Shown: piece by piece, positions 14,530-26,412 of the stretch | Numbering within the stretch: position 1 is the first letter of the stretch | How the letters are laid out: each line of letters starts with the position of its first letter | From: Dermanyssus gallinae | Taxonomy: Eukaryota > Arthropoda > Arachnida > Mesostigmata > Dermanyssidae | Reading direction: 5' to 3' | DNA: 64,000 nt | Assembly: GCA_003439945.1 (NCBI GenBank) | Contig: QVRM01005627.1 | Coordinates: 1-64,000, forward strand | The notes under the pieces: model-generated | What the model was told of the DNA's origin: nothing | The model's database searches: none | The model's input: only the letters and a program-made list of their open reading frames with translations | Made by a program: the position numbers and the translations under genes

Positions 14530-16600
14530 TTATATCGTACATATTATTTGTAACAACAATCATAGGGAAGGACATAACGACAACAATAGCAAAAGGACGA
14601 CACTAACAATAACAATAAGCACGCGAATTAGGCCACACCCAACTAATAACATTTCAGCATACCGCTCGGCAACAGTCCTACGCGAAAATCGTTAATATCA
14701 GGCCGAAGAGAAGAACCATGAGGACTCCTTCGGCCTAGCGGGAGGTCATTGTTGATGAAAACATACGGTTTTCAAGTTAGATTGGTTGTCGAGTTGTACT
14801 AGTAATATTAAATTAATGGAAACGTTAGCCTAAGACGAGAAACCGTTTTGAACAGGCGTCCATAATGCCGCTAATGTGTGTGGCGTCCCACTCTGTTGGT
14901 TTCTGCACAAATGGTAGCTAAGTCGATTTCGTCTTGCGTCAAAGAGGACAGCTCTCTGCAAAGCGACCGGCAGAGAAGGCGGAACAGTAACAGAAGAGCG
15001 GCAATCGGACGATTCAATAGGCGGTTATAGTCAGGCTCGATCACCGGCTTTATTAGTAGAAAGCAAATTCAATTAACTGACTTGCTGACAGCTTCGTTGG
15101 ACTTCGTTGCGGCTTTCTCAATCCAACGTCTCACCAAACCGCCTCTTCTGAGACAGAGCCTCGTATCAGCGTATGGTGATTGATCCATCAATTCACAGAA
15201 ATCAGTAATCATAGTAGCAATCACTAAACACAGAAGCCGTCAACCGCCTAAACGCGATAGATAGGGCATTCACGAGCAGTTGGACGGCCATTCGACTGGT
15301 GGCTGTCAATGACGCAAAACGCTCAATGTATAGCGTGCGCTACTGTTACGCATTTGCGCCGAACTGCCCAGACGATGATAAGCTCTCACTCATCAGCCAC
15401 TATGCTTTTCGTAACCCTATTAATTCCGCCTTCTCTTTTCACCTACTCCCCGGTCCAGTATTCCCCGTCAACTTCCACGAACGAGATGGCTCTCACATGG
15501 AAACGCTCCAAGGGAAGAGCGCGCGGATGATATCCTCAGCTGAGGTTGGCAGCGCGAATCGGCAATAAGTCGGTCGGTCTATCTCCCACTGCCAGGACCA
15601 TCTACAACCACCGCACAGACCCATGTCTGTAGATTTCATCGTGTGCTTAAATGCAAACAAGCCAACTCTTCTCCGCAGGACGGAATCCACACTGCCTTCG
15701 ATTTCAGCGTGCAAGCTCTCTCAGGATCGAACAAAAAAAGAAAAAGTACCCAGTCGCTCCTCTCCTAGTTAAGTGAATCCTTTCTGACACCGAGCTTGTG
15801 ACGAAAGAGGACCTTAATATATGCTGCTATTAGCCTTAAACGGTTAGTCATGGCGCACTCCACCACTCGATAAGTATCTTCCTCACATTGGTCCACGTGA
15901 CTCGTTCACTTACTGGTAGCAGCACTATATGATAAATCGTAAATAATAAATCATCTGTTCTGGTACTCTAGATTTTTCTGCGGCCACAGCTACCTTTTAG
16001 ACATTCTCTTGTGCCAATTGGGGAGGGAGAGGATGTATTTGTGTCTGTGTAAACTCTGGACTACACTTGGTGGTTTCTTCGCTCAAAGGGCGCTCGAACT
16101 CTTCCGCTGAATATTTCTACAGCTCAAGGCTGAGGATCAGATACCGCAAGCAAAATTCCAGCTCTTCAACCAGTTCTATCATTAGTAACTCTGCAAAAAA
16201 TCGAATCGGGAACAGTACGAGTCCAAGTGAAAAGAGTGGCGAAAACGATCTTAGACAAAGTCAAACTACTAGTAGAGGAGAAGCTTCCAACGCCATACTA
16301 AAACTCGCTAACAAAGATTAGAAAAACACTCAGCAGAGTCCCTACCCTTGCCTTTGGAATAGTCAGAATTACCCAGGTACCCTATTGATTCTTGACGGCA
16401 CATAGCTCTCACCAGTAATAATGGAATCTTCTGGGCTGAGTTCACCCAATGGATTCACTCTGTAGTTAGTCCCTCGACAGTTCTAGAACCCGGGGTTTCT
16501 TCAGAAAGATGTTAACCGCTTACTACCAACGTAGATAGCCTTACCTGCCAAGTTGCAGCAGGGAGCATAGTCAGCATAAAATGTTGTTCTAAAACTTTAC
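14530..16600. other. No gene recognised
   Basis: I see no exon, RT motif or repeat family in this stretch. The open frames at 15299-15568 and 16067-16321 show no known domain and no supporting splice structure. Confidence 0.45.
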
Positions 16601-17149
16601 GAAAGCAGATTACAGCTACCAATATCCACTTCCCAGTGTCCGTTCATTCAACTGTAAACTCTATATACATCTCACTCAACCACAGTCTAAAGCGAAACGA
16701 CGCTCTAGGCGTCTATCAAGGCGCAAAGTCAGCGGAATCTTCGAACGGTTCTACGCGCTACACGAGCGCCCTACGGCCGTGAAGGAGCCGTGGACCAAAT
16801 GCGACTGTCTGTCGAGAATATGCCCAAAATAAAAAGGGACTCTTACCTGAGCATGCTGTTTGGTTTTTCTGCTAGGCGTCAAAGATAGGTAACACAGTAT
16901 TTCAGGATGCGATAGGAGCAACATTTCACGGTAGATACACCGAGTTCTTCTCTTATCTCTATGAGATCAAAGAACAATCTACTATGGCAATCTCGGCCAA
17001 AGTGGCGTGGCTCAATATTCGAGTCAAGCCTGTCAAGAAAAATATCTACAATAAAGTGCTGCGCCTCGCCCGGCATTGCACCTTAGTCTGATTATCTAAT
17101 TATACCATCGTCGTAACTATAAGAAATAAAAAATAAAATAAAAATAGTT

Positions 17150-17560
17150 ATACGAAACAAAGAACGGGGCTCTGGTGGGCATTCCTGTAGCCCTGAGGAA
17201 TAGCTTGGAACTTCCTCCTCACCGGAAAACGAAGGCCACTCTAGTAAACGGCCCACACTGCTGCTCACCTTTCAATATCCGTCTAAAGCAATGCACTATG
17301 CCTGTCTTTCCGTGAACAGTGAAATACTTAGGAGTAATTCCATTTCGCATAACGAGACTAAAAATAAAAGAACCAAGGCTAAGAGGCTTCACCTTGGTGT
17401 TGTCATAAAACCTTTCAAGATGAAGAATTGAGCCTGCAATGGAAGAAATTTGTCCGCGGCAGATTTCGTATATCACTCACAGGGACAAGGTAAAGAATGG
17501 TCTGGAGACTTGGACATGGACCTTAACTGCTGTCGTGAAAGTACACTCGTAATGAACTTT
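17150..17560 (+). other. Possible remnant of another retrotransposon (weak)
   Basis: A plus-strand frame with stops contains VKYLGVIPF followed by a stretch that resembles the region after the RT palm of some non-LTR elements, where KYLGV is common. No catalytic box is visible. I record it only as a possible very old copy. Confidence 0.2.
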
Positions 17561-17855
17561 TACGCTGCTTGGACTCATCAACGGCTACGAGGTTGATCGA
17601 GGTCTGGATTAAACACGGATCATCGCACCACAGTGTAGAATCCCCAGTTCCACTTACCTAACCAATTTACTGTTGAGTAATTACGAGTGTTAAGCGGGAT
17701 AAACTATACATGTATACGGCACTCTAAATTGCATGCGAAAACGACAAATTATTTAAAAAAATTAAATATATACGACTTTTTATTAATTTTTTGCTTTAGA
17801 AAATAGCATTGCACTGCCAAGCAAGTGAATAAATTTAATGGTCGGAGTTTGTAGA

Positions 17856-17913
17856 AGCTTTTTAGGACACTGTTAGGCATACACCTGTATACCTAACAGT
17901 GTCCTAAAAAGCT
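17856..17913. repeat. Near-perfect hairpin with 27-base arms and 4-base loop
   Basis: The left arm is 17856-17882 and the right arm 17887-17913, with loop ACCT. The arms differ at one position only. They begin with AGCTTTTTAGGACACTGTTA and are reverse complements. A 9-base direct repeat TTTGTAGAA lies at 17848-17856 and again at 17921-17929. The structure is palindromic DNA of unknown origin. Confidence 0.95.
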
Positions 17914-18104
17914 GTCGCCTTTTGTAGAAATATACACATGTACAAATCATCGGAACAACGAACGCTGACAATATGTTTTTTAGTTTTTGTTCCATAATGC
18001 TAATGCCCGTGTACGGTTTCTTTCATGTCATGGCAGCACCTTTAGCCCACTCCGGCATTTACCTTGTCTAAATGGGAATCTATGCAAACCAATTTAAGAG
18101 TGGG

Positions 18105-18174
18105 ACTCTGGTCTGGGCCTCGAACCCAGGCCTCCCGAATGCAAGGCAGAGGCTTTACCACTAAACCATCTTGC
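18105..18174 (-). repeat. tRNA-like relic (probable SINE head or tRNA pseudogene)
   Basis: On the minus strand a box A-like segment (GATGGTTTAGTGG) leads to an anticodon arm and a perfect T arm (CTGGG, TTCGAGG, CCCAG). The anticodon position would read TGC (Ala) if a seven-base loop is assumed. The anticodon stem has a mismatch. The acceptor ends (GCAAGAT against ACCAGAG) do not pair, so it is not a functional tRNA gene. A SINE head or a decayed tRNA copy explains it. Confidence 0.6.
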
Positions 18175-18419
18175 TTGGAGAAAATACATACAAATAATGC
18201 GAATATCGTAAATTCACACAAAAATACGGCACACGGCAACCAAAACAATAATAAAGGCAATAAACAATTTAAATCTCACAAGGAAAAACATAGATAAATA
18301 CAGACGAATACATTTTAGTTGCAAGAACCGAGCATTGCAATAAATAAACTGATTGAACTTTTAAATATATAGTTTTATAAGACACTTGTGTCTTCGTTCT
18401 CCAGCTTCAAAACAAGACT

Positions 18420-19100
18420 TCCAAAAACAACCACATGATTTGCATGACAAAGTTCCAATGGTAGCTCCAAGCTCCAGCTCTCTATACAATTCTACTTAAT
18501 TCATAAAAACGTTCTGCTAAATTTGTAAGCCTATACGATTCAAAAGCCCAAGCCTGGTCATAAGCTCGCCTTGGAATGCCCCTTAGCTTCTCTCTACCAG
18601 AGAGTCGTCAAGGCAGTCAAACGCTTTGGCTACGCCAAGAAATGCATCAGGCCACATATCTCCATTTCGGAGCTTTAACGATATCCCACTAATTATTTTC
18701 AAATGCCGACTCAGCTTGACGGTCCTTTATTTTTTAATCCTCTGTATTGATTTTTAAAAATATTTTTTGGTTTAAATGACTTTTCAGCTGCTACTTAACA
18801 AGCTTTTCAAAGACCTTTGAGACGAACGACGTCAGTGGTGTCGTGCGGAAATCACCGGTTTTGTCCCTTCGGCCTCTATGTTTCGTATAGCGGGGTCACT
18901 ACAGATATCGTGAGGCATTCTAGAAACAAGCCCGTTTTAACTGAGATATTGAGTACGGCAGCCACAAAAAGGGCCGTCAAAATATCAAGTAAATTCGAAT
19001 GGAACTTACCGGGCACTTTTCCATCACTATTGAGTAAATTAGGTCTTACGCATTTAGCAGCGATTTGCGGTTGCTAAGCTGTGATAGCGCTAAAGGAAAA
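18420..19100 (-). mobile_element. Degenerate non-LTR retrotransposon relic, reverse strand
   Basis: Minus-strand translation gives fragments in RT order. NISVKTGLFLECLTISVVTP is followed by LYETKRPKG (about 18960-18860). Next is a run equivalent to the KVFEKLV block (about 18810). Then FLGVAKAFDCLDDS (about 18640-18600), the first aspartate block of the palm, with a Gly where this family usually has Asp. Several stops interrupt it and the catalytic YADD part is absent. It is a dead copy with approximate limits. Confidence 0.65.
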
Positions 19101-19109
19101 CGCCTTGGA

Positions 19110-20740
19110 GTCAGAGCTAAAGAAAGCTACCAATCGGATCCTTAAGGGGAAGCATGAATGTAGTATAAGCACTGACAGATACAAATTCACTCAGCGCGTC
19201 CACTACCTCCTGAACCTTCTCGAGTTTCCTGTCTTTGACTTGTAGTTGACTGAGCACCGTTTCCGACTTCTTGCCAGGGGGAAGTGTTGATTAATCTTAC
19301 TAACGATCAGATTTCATTTAGGAAACCCCATACCTTGACAGGGTGGTAACGTACAGCAGCAAACTGCTCTTCATAGCAGGTGGACCTTGTTAATATACGT
19401 TGAGTTAAAACAAATACCATTCCACTCTAGTAACAACGTTATGAAACCTTCGGTGGCTGTCCTGCTCATCGAACCAACTACCTGTAGACACTCGCAGTCA
19501 TCAAGCTTGGTTCTTTCAAATAAAAGGTGCTATTTTACACGTCAGTGTGGGTAATGGCCGGAAAGTTTCGTGTCAACGACAAACGAAATGTTACGGACAG
19601 ATCGCTTACAACTGACGTTAAATGCGACGTGACATCTGAGATTGGGACGAGTTACGACCAGCATACTTCTGTTTCCTGATCACTCGGTTGTGTCGTCAAT
19701 TCCACAGGACTAGTGCAGATTGCGGATAGATTGTGAGACCGCCTCAATTTTTACCAAGCCGGCAACAGACACACTCGTCGGGTTCACTAAACCCGTTCTA
19801 ACGCAACACAACGACATCTCAGTCCACAGGCGAGCCACATGACATTAAGGAACCTGGTCCCGTTGAGCGGCCATGATGCTTAGGCCGCCTTCTGACCAAT
19901 AATCGGGGCAAGGGGATTAAGTCTCACACTCAGTGTGGGTAGTAAAAAAGCATTTATGATGGTTGGCAATATATATATATATATATAAATGCCGAATCGA
20001 CCATAATCGGACAAAAAAACAACGGGGAGCACAAATGTCTCAAAAAAGAAATGGTACATTACCATCCACCCCCGCCCTCCTTTAGATATATAAGAGAACG
20101 TGACGACGAGGGGAGCAATCACAGGTTATCCCATCACATGCAGAGATTATTATCAGGGGCTACAGACGTTACTGTCGGAGCATAAAAAAATGCAATTGTT
20201 GCGCAATAACATACGCGTAATGCATACCGTACAGCATTCAGGAAAATGCGGGCTCTCCTCCGTTTAGGTTTAAACATAAAGGCTTGGCACGTAAGCGTAC
20301 CCTCATTGCCACGTAAATTTAAGCTACAATAAACAGAACGAGGTCATTACCATTATTATTATGGTTTATTAACACCCAGGTTTGGTAAATTTGAAATAAG
20401 TACACCAGTCTCAATCAGTGGTTCTACTGCGTCACCGGATCTTCCCTCATCTTGCGAGTTCAGCTATTGACTGCACTGCTGGACATTCTGCGGCGTGGTA
20501 TCTATCACAATGGCCTAAGCATCTGGCGCACCTACAACACTCCTGATAATTGTGGAATTCTTGTGTGCTGCATAACACGTGATGGAACCCGTGGGCTGCA
20601 AATGCCGTAGTAAATGCCTATTCTTATATCCGGCTGCTCGCCAGGTTGTACTCCTCATCGCTATCGTCGTGTATATTCCTATATCTATATCCTTAAATTA
20701 TCCCCCCCCCACTTCATAGTGTAGGCCACGAAGGCCGTCA
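19110..20740. other. No gene recognised; one (AT)n tract
   Basis: An alternating AT tract sits at about 19969-19987. Nothing else in this stretch resembles a coding exon, RNA gene or repeat family that I can name. Confidence 0.45.
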
Positions 20741-20742
20741 TC

Positions 20743-21790
20743 TTAGGTAAACCCCGTTTTATTTGTAATTCCTGTGTCATTAGAGCCCCCCCCCCCCCCT
20801 CTAATATATGAGTTAGCTAACCCCAAAACGCGCTTCATGAAGAAAAATCGAACTCTATCTAATAACTGTAGATCTGCCTCTCCTAATTTCTTCCATATAA
20901 GTGATATACCAAATGTTGCTATTGGTTTTACTTTAATCTTGAAAAGGGCGGACGCGGTATGTATTGACAACATTTGCGGGTTTTTAATTGCTGCTGTCGC
21001 TCTAGTGGCTTTTCCTACTCTGCTTTCAATATGTTTTCGAAAACAGCTACCACTTGACATTATAGTAGGTGAATTTATTTACAAAATTTACTGTATTACT
21101 TCTAGCTCGAAGAACATCGACTTCGCCAATCGACCTCATCTTTGAAATTTTACTGCTCCAGTCTTTTGCCAGTTAATACTAAGTTCCATCTCGTCCATAT
21201 AATCGATAATCGTTGTCGATGTTTACTGTAGTCTCCCCAAGAATGTTACTTAGAAGTTTTAGTAAACGATACGGAACTCCCTCTAAGGCTAACTTTTCTA
21301 TAGTCCTACTTCGTGGCGCTAAGTCAAAACCAGCCTTAAGATCTATAAATATTGCGTATAACGGTCTTCTCGGTTCTGATAGAGTTTCCCAAATGTCTGC
21401 CAGTAACTGGCGCAAGGCCATGTATGCGCAAGGTATGGGTCGACTTCGACCTTCTGAACCCATGTTGTGCTTCTGGTATTGCGTTTCTGGTTTCTATCTG
21501 ATATTATTTCCGAGAAAATTTTATAGGGGCAACTCTTAAGTGTTATTCCCCTCCAAGATTCCGACTCAGTTTTTACGCCTTTTCCTTCTGGTATGACAAT
21601 CAAGGTATCCTCCTTCCAAGCTTTAGGTATCTCCCCGGATTTTAGAGAGAGGAAAGAGGTCATTACCATTGACGGGCAAAGATTATTTTTCGAGCTTGGC
21701 TGGCAATGCCCAGTTAAAGGCCCGAGCGTCATTCGAATCAAGCATGGAGCTATGTTTGATGACAAACGGCATTATATAGTTAAATTACAC
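20743..21790 (-). mobile_element. Degenerate non-LTR retrotransposon relic, reverse strand, different clade
   Basis: The minus strand from about 21765 reads GEIPKAWKEDTLIVIPEGKG and ESWRGITLKSCPYKIFSEII, the start of an RT domain. A frameshifted continuation (21463-21179) reads RRPLYAIFIDLKAGFDLAPR and GVPYRLLKLL, the first aspartate palm block. The part from 21060 to 20743 reads IATFGISLIWKKLGEADLQL and MKRVLGLA, typical of the segment after the palm. The second catalytic block is missing, so about 120 bases replace the middle of the domain. The wording differs from the CR1/L2 copies here and suggests another clade. Confidence 0.75.
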
Positions 21791-21799
21791 TTTCTAAAT

Positions 21800-24700
21800 A
21801 GCAGATAAAAGGAGAACACTTGTGAAACAGAACGAACTAAATGAGGTCTGGTAGAATGCAGTCGAACATAAAAGGCATTACTGATACATATATAAGCAAT
21901 ACTAGCTGTACCGCACAGAAGCCACTGATTTTGATCACGTAAGGCAAGGTGCTCGCAATAATGCTTGATGCATTCTTATACGCATGCGCTATTTAATACA
22001 TGCGCAATTGTCGAATGAACGGTCGAACACTACCGACCAAGCGAAAACGCATGTTTTTTTGTATTTAAGCTCGACGACACGCCTCTGAAGCCGTTTTTCG
22101 GCTCAAAAAAGCTCACTACGACAATTCGTACTGCTTAAGATCCAGTGAGTTGCCGACCAACAACCCGACACAGCGGTTGCTGCTTGATATGACCCTTAAT
22201 GGTCACAGGGAAAGTCCTTACCTTTCGCGATGTATAATCTATACACTGATTCCTTAAAATATATTATTCCACGAGGAGTTGAAGCTAAAGTATTCTCTGG
22301 TAATGCGAAACTTAACAGTCGATCCCGCACTGTACAGGACAGATGCCTTTTTCATAGAGAATATACACAGATTGATTTTGCTTATATATAAGAGGTAACA
22401 ATTGTCTCTTATAAGCGTATACACCGGATAAAATAAATGAAAACGTCACATATCCTCCAAGTTTGGGCGTGTCTAGTCTAGCAGACTTCCAGGCACAGAG
22501 GCGAATCGGATCTTCCGATACTTTGCTGTACGCTTTCCTGACCTGCACGTTCAACTGTACACAGATAAACCAACAGGACCGACGCATCTGCTTACGGCTT
22601 CCTTAACTGCATATGCAGCACAGGTGTGGTTTCCGGGGGTTATTAAAGACAAACCTTACTTGAAACGAGTAAAACGGAAATTCACGATACGGGTGCATTT
22701 CGCAGCCATGTTGACGGGTACCATGTCGACATTCTTTACACAATTGACGTACTTAAGAAGTTTGATCAGAGGATGCTGCTCCAGCTGATGAACCCGCATC
22801 TATTTAACAAATGTTCGTGGAAAAGGTAACGACAACACGTCAGACCAGCAACATGGTTCCTGTGTTCATCGCACGTAAGCGCTACATCAGCAACCTATGC
22901 CTATGGAGGATTTCTAGTCAAAAAAGCATGCTAGGGGACGCCAAGAACACCATGTATAACAGGCAGGTCATAACTACGTATTGACCACATGACATACATG
23001 CATATAAGCAAAATGTATACCTTCCTTCGACCTTGAATAAAATCAAGCAGTATACAATACCGGTGCGCGTAGGTAGCCGAGAAGATTAAGCCTGATTGAA
23101 GGACTGTGTTGATATATCTAAGCAGCTGTAAATCGCGTTACAAAATGCCGTTTGACAAATATTTTTGTTTGGCTGGCGTTATAATAAATGGGCTGCATGT
23201 CATATATGCCTACATTTGACGTACAAATATTTAGCCACATATACCTTTACTTATTATATCTGCTTACGAACATTCCCAAGACTCTACTCATCCATATAGG
23301 CGTAAAGACAACGGTGTGTGCTGAGGATATTTAGTATAGCACGTGGTAGCAAATAAGATTCACGTACACTTGATCGGCTAGTTCAAGTAAGTATTCGCAC
23401 ATCGACTCACTTCTTTGTCGGTCAGGATGTTGACTGTCTTATATAGAAGTCTGGCATGGTAATACGATTGAGGCTGTGACTGAAGCCACACTTGAGTGTC
23501 TTCGAATGACTTTTCATAAAAACTACCACTTCAGCCTGATGAATAGACTTGTCTAGCTTGCTGTTCAAGTCAGCTGCAGATATGTCTATTGCCTCCCTTA
23601 AAGCTTGCGCTAGGTTAACACACGTATTCATTTAGGAAGTGGTGTCCACTGTCGTCTCATCGGGGATAAACCGAACTTCACATTGTACTTGTTTAGGATT
23701 TTAAGGATTTTTCTTGAGACTGGTTCCGGTGGTTATGACGACTTTTTGTTAACCTCCAGGGGCTAAGGCTCCAGGGGCCTCCGTTGGTAACTGGCCTCAT
23801 TCCCGTTGCCAGTCCTCGAGCGTTTGCTATCGAGCTACCTCTTTCTTCTGGCTTCTCGTCTTTGCCGTGATTGCTCTTCGATTAGCCTAGGCCACGGCAT
23901 GAGCCTGGCAATCGCAATCACCGCTGTTGTTTCGGCCGTGCAGTACGCGCTGGCGATTCTTATCGCCAGCTAGCGCTGCGTCTTCAGAAGCCTGTTTCTG
24001 TTTCTATTTAAGTGCATCGCGCTGGGGCCCCATTTCACCCTATCGAACTTAGTTTTCTTATAGTACTCCTCTTTGTGACCTCGATGCTGGGAATCAGGGC
24101 ACCACAAGCCACCCCTCCGCCATGCAACTTGTTTCATCTCCGTGAACGAGTTTTTTTTCCTTGTCTCTGTCTGTGGACTCGCTGTCCAATTGCTGGTCAA
24201 CATTGCAAGGCATCTACAGCTCAGAGTTAGTTGGTCAAGGCTGAATGAGATTACGACAACTTTTCTCATGTATGGTCTCTGCAAACGGCGTGGCAGAGAT
24301 CCTACTGCCACTCTCAGTTCGGATCTGCACAACCCATGCGAGTATCCAACCCATGCGAGTGAGTAGCCAAGAATTTGAATGACTGAGGGGCTGGGTTTGG
24401 TAATCGTTAGACCACTTTAGATCGCATTGCAGGATACCGTCTGTTATCTATTTTCGACAGGGTATTTAAAAAACGGTGCAACTTACACCCTAATTTACGA
24501 CAGATTCAATTCAATACCACTAAGCGATAGTACATATTATGTCCAGGATCGGGTGTTCTAAGGCACGGATGTACTTTTTCTAGCAAGACGCGTATAGCTA
24601 CACACTGGCGCATCAAGTAAATGGACATCACAGCAGCCAGTATTTAAAAGATAGTCGTAGAATTAGCTTAACCAAAATACCCACCGCTAGGCAAAAGATA

Positions 24701-24820
24701 TGACTGCAATTTCTATAAACAACAAAATAGAGACTATTGTCACGTCGTCGACTATAGCATGTCTATTCCTAAACATATTGTTTCCAGAGACCTTGTACTA
24801 AGCTTCACACACACACACAT
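21800..24820. other. No gene recognised; one dispersed repeat
   Basis: Apart from the repeat at 22375-22502, which recurs at 55588-55716, I see nothing I can name. Open frames at 22312-22587 and 23970-24332 (minus) have no recognised domain. A 14-base direct repeat (ACCCATGCGAGT with flanks) lies at about 24330-24362. Confidence 0.45.
22375..22502. repeat. Dispersed repeat, copy 1
   Basis: About 115-130 bases match 55588-55716. Shared parts include TGCTTATATAWAAGA, the CAATTGTCTC block, GATAAAATAAATGAAAACGT, CACATATCCT and GTCTAGCAGA. Sequence on both outer sides differs, so this is an interspersed element of unknown class rather than part of a larger duplication. Confidence 0.8.
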
Positions 24821-24831
24821 ATATAAATATA

Positions 24832-24879
24832 CAATACTAATGATCGGAACCACGCAAGTTGAACTAATTACTAATCATA

Positions 24880-24924
<45 letters not shown>

Positions 24925-24961
24925 CACTAATGATCGGAACCACGGAAGTTGAACTAATTAA
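24832..24961. repeat. Duplicated 37-base segment flanking an (AT)n tract
   Basis: AATACTAATGATCGGAACCA starts at about 24832 and its near copy CACTAATGATCGGAACCACG at about 24926. Both continue through AAGTTGAACTAATTA. About 45 bases of alternating AT (24878-24922) lie between them. Confidence 0.9.
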
Positions 24962-24964
24962 GGT

Positions 24965-25630
24965 TAACAGTCTAATCCGAGGGACAACGTGACCTTTATT
25001 TAGTTAATTCTAATAGGTGTTTGCATGTAGGTACCTATAACGGCGTACCAGAAAGCTACGTATGTGGTTCCAGTACGCCAAACGGTGCACACCCTCGAAA
25101 TCTTTACGGTTCACACACATATATATATATATATATATAGAAACTGTAGAAAACTGTATTTATATAGCACACTAACAGTCCTAGCTAGTCCAAGCAGCTG
25201 TCATATGGCTGCTCACTACCACATTTAGCATATATAGACAAGGACGCGGTGAAGGCAAACATTTATCAACATATAATTGTCACAGAACTCATACATAAAC
25301 AAAGATCAGTGCTTCCTTAGCATGCAAGCCTTCTTGCTACACACTAACGGCAAACGCGGGTGTACTTCGCAAAGGACACATCTGCGTCCAACATATACAG
25401 TAACGGGCACCGATTAATCAATCCCGATCCTTCATTTCCAACGTAACCCAGCGAAAGCTAGCCTTCCATTCCGAAGAACAAAAGAAGCTCTTTTGCTGTA
25501 GCAATTGTAATGCCTGCTGTCAAATGGCAATTTCTGCTATTAATATTATTGTTGTCGCTATTATTACCTAATATTTTAGTTTAACAATGATGTTCTGTTC
25601 ATGGCGCAGTCTGTCTCTAGCCTGAGCCCT
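24965..25630. other. 3' flank of the alanyl-tRNA synthetase gene
   Basis: This lies downstream of the minus-strand gene. It holds an (AT)n tract at about 25117-25139. I see no canonical AATAAA on the minus strand close to the stop codon, so the polyadenylation site is not placed. Confidence 0.4.
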
Positions 25631-25633
25631 CTC

Positions 25634-25977
25634 CTAGGCTAGCTTGAGTCGAGCAAACTCATCAGCCAATTGCATTGCTTTGTTGAGAGCCTGAGGATTG
25701 GTGCCGGACGCTTGAGCTGACTCGTCTTTGCCGCCACCCTTGCCACCGATGACATCTGCCACATGACGCACCCATTCGACGGCCGACAAACCCTTGTCCG
25801 CTACCACCTGTTTAGGAACGGCACTGAGGCAGACTAGCCTGTTCTTTTCCTCGTCGACCGAAAACAGCATCGCAGCCGCAGACGGCGCCAGTACTCGAAT
25901 CTGTTTCATGACAGCATCAAGCGCCTTTCCGTTGCCGCCAACTTGTAGCTGCTTCACCAAAAACGGCGGAGCGTTGC
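25634..25977 (-). CDS. AlaRS: AlaRS exon 7 (C-Ala domain and stop)
   Basis: The exon encodes [12 protein letters not shown] to EFARLKLA and ends with TAG. It contains [11 protein letters not shown] and the glycine-rich GGKGGGKD of the C-terminal domain, which helps join catalytic and editing sites on the tRNA. The acceptor is TTCTAG. Confidence 0.93.
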
Positions 25978-26365
25978 CTAGAAGCCAAACCAATATTGTA
26001 TGCAATTGTGTCAACATCGTCGTAGGAGTCCATAAATCTTCTCTTCGGCTCTAAAAAAAACCTTGAGACAACATTTTGAAAACCTTCACTTTGAACAAAA
26101 GCCTCGCCGCCCTACCGTCAGTGAGCATTCGTTTAATCTCTTCGAGAGCCTCCATGTGCGCCGCAGCCTTGCTCTGTTTGTCCCTATCGTCAAGTATCTT
26201 CTTGGCCTTCTTCAGCTCGTTTCGTAGATCATCTTTTCGCCAGTAGCTGATGTTACTCTGCGAAATTTCCTCCGAGAGTTCGGCAATACGCTTCGCGAGA
26301 TTCTGCCAAAACAAGCCGAACCAAAGGACAAGTTTTAAATAAGACGCCACTTTCACATGTTTTAA

Positions 26366-26412
<47 letters not shown>

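Noticed and set aside
17856..17913. The hairpin as a microRNA precursor
   Set aside because: The stem of 27 bases and loop of 4 are shorter than usual precursors, and the pairing is too perfect for one.
18105..18174. A functional tRNA-Ala gene on the minus strand
   Set aside because: The acceptor stem does not pair and the anticodon stem has a mismatch; only the D and T arms are good.
23970..24332. A 120-codon minus-strand frame with basic residues
   Set aside because: No domain, no splice support and an overlapping frame of similar length on the other strand.
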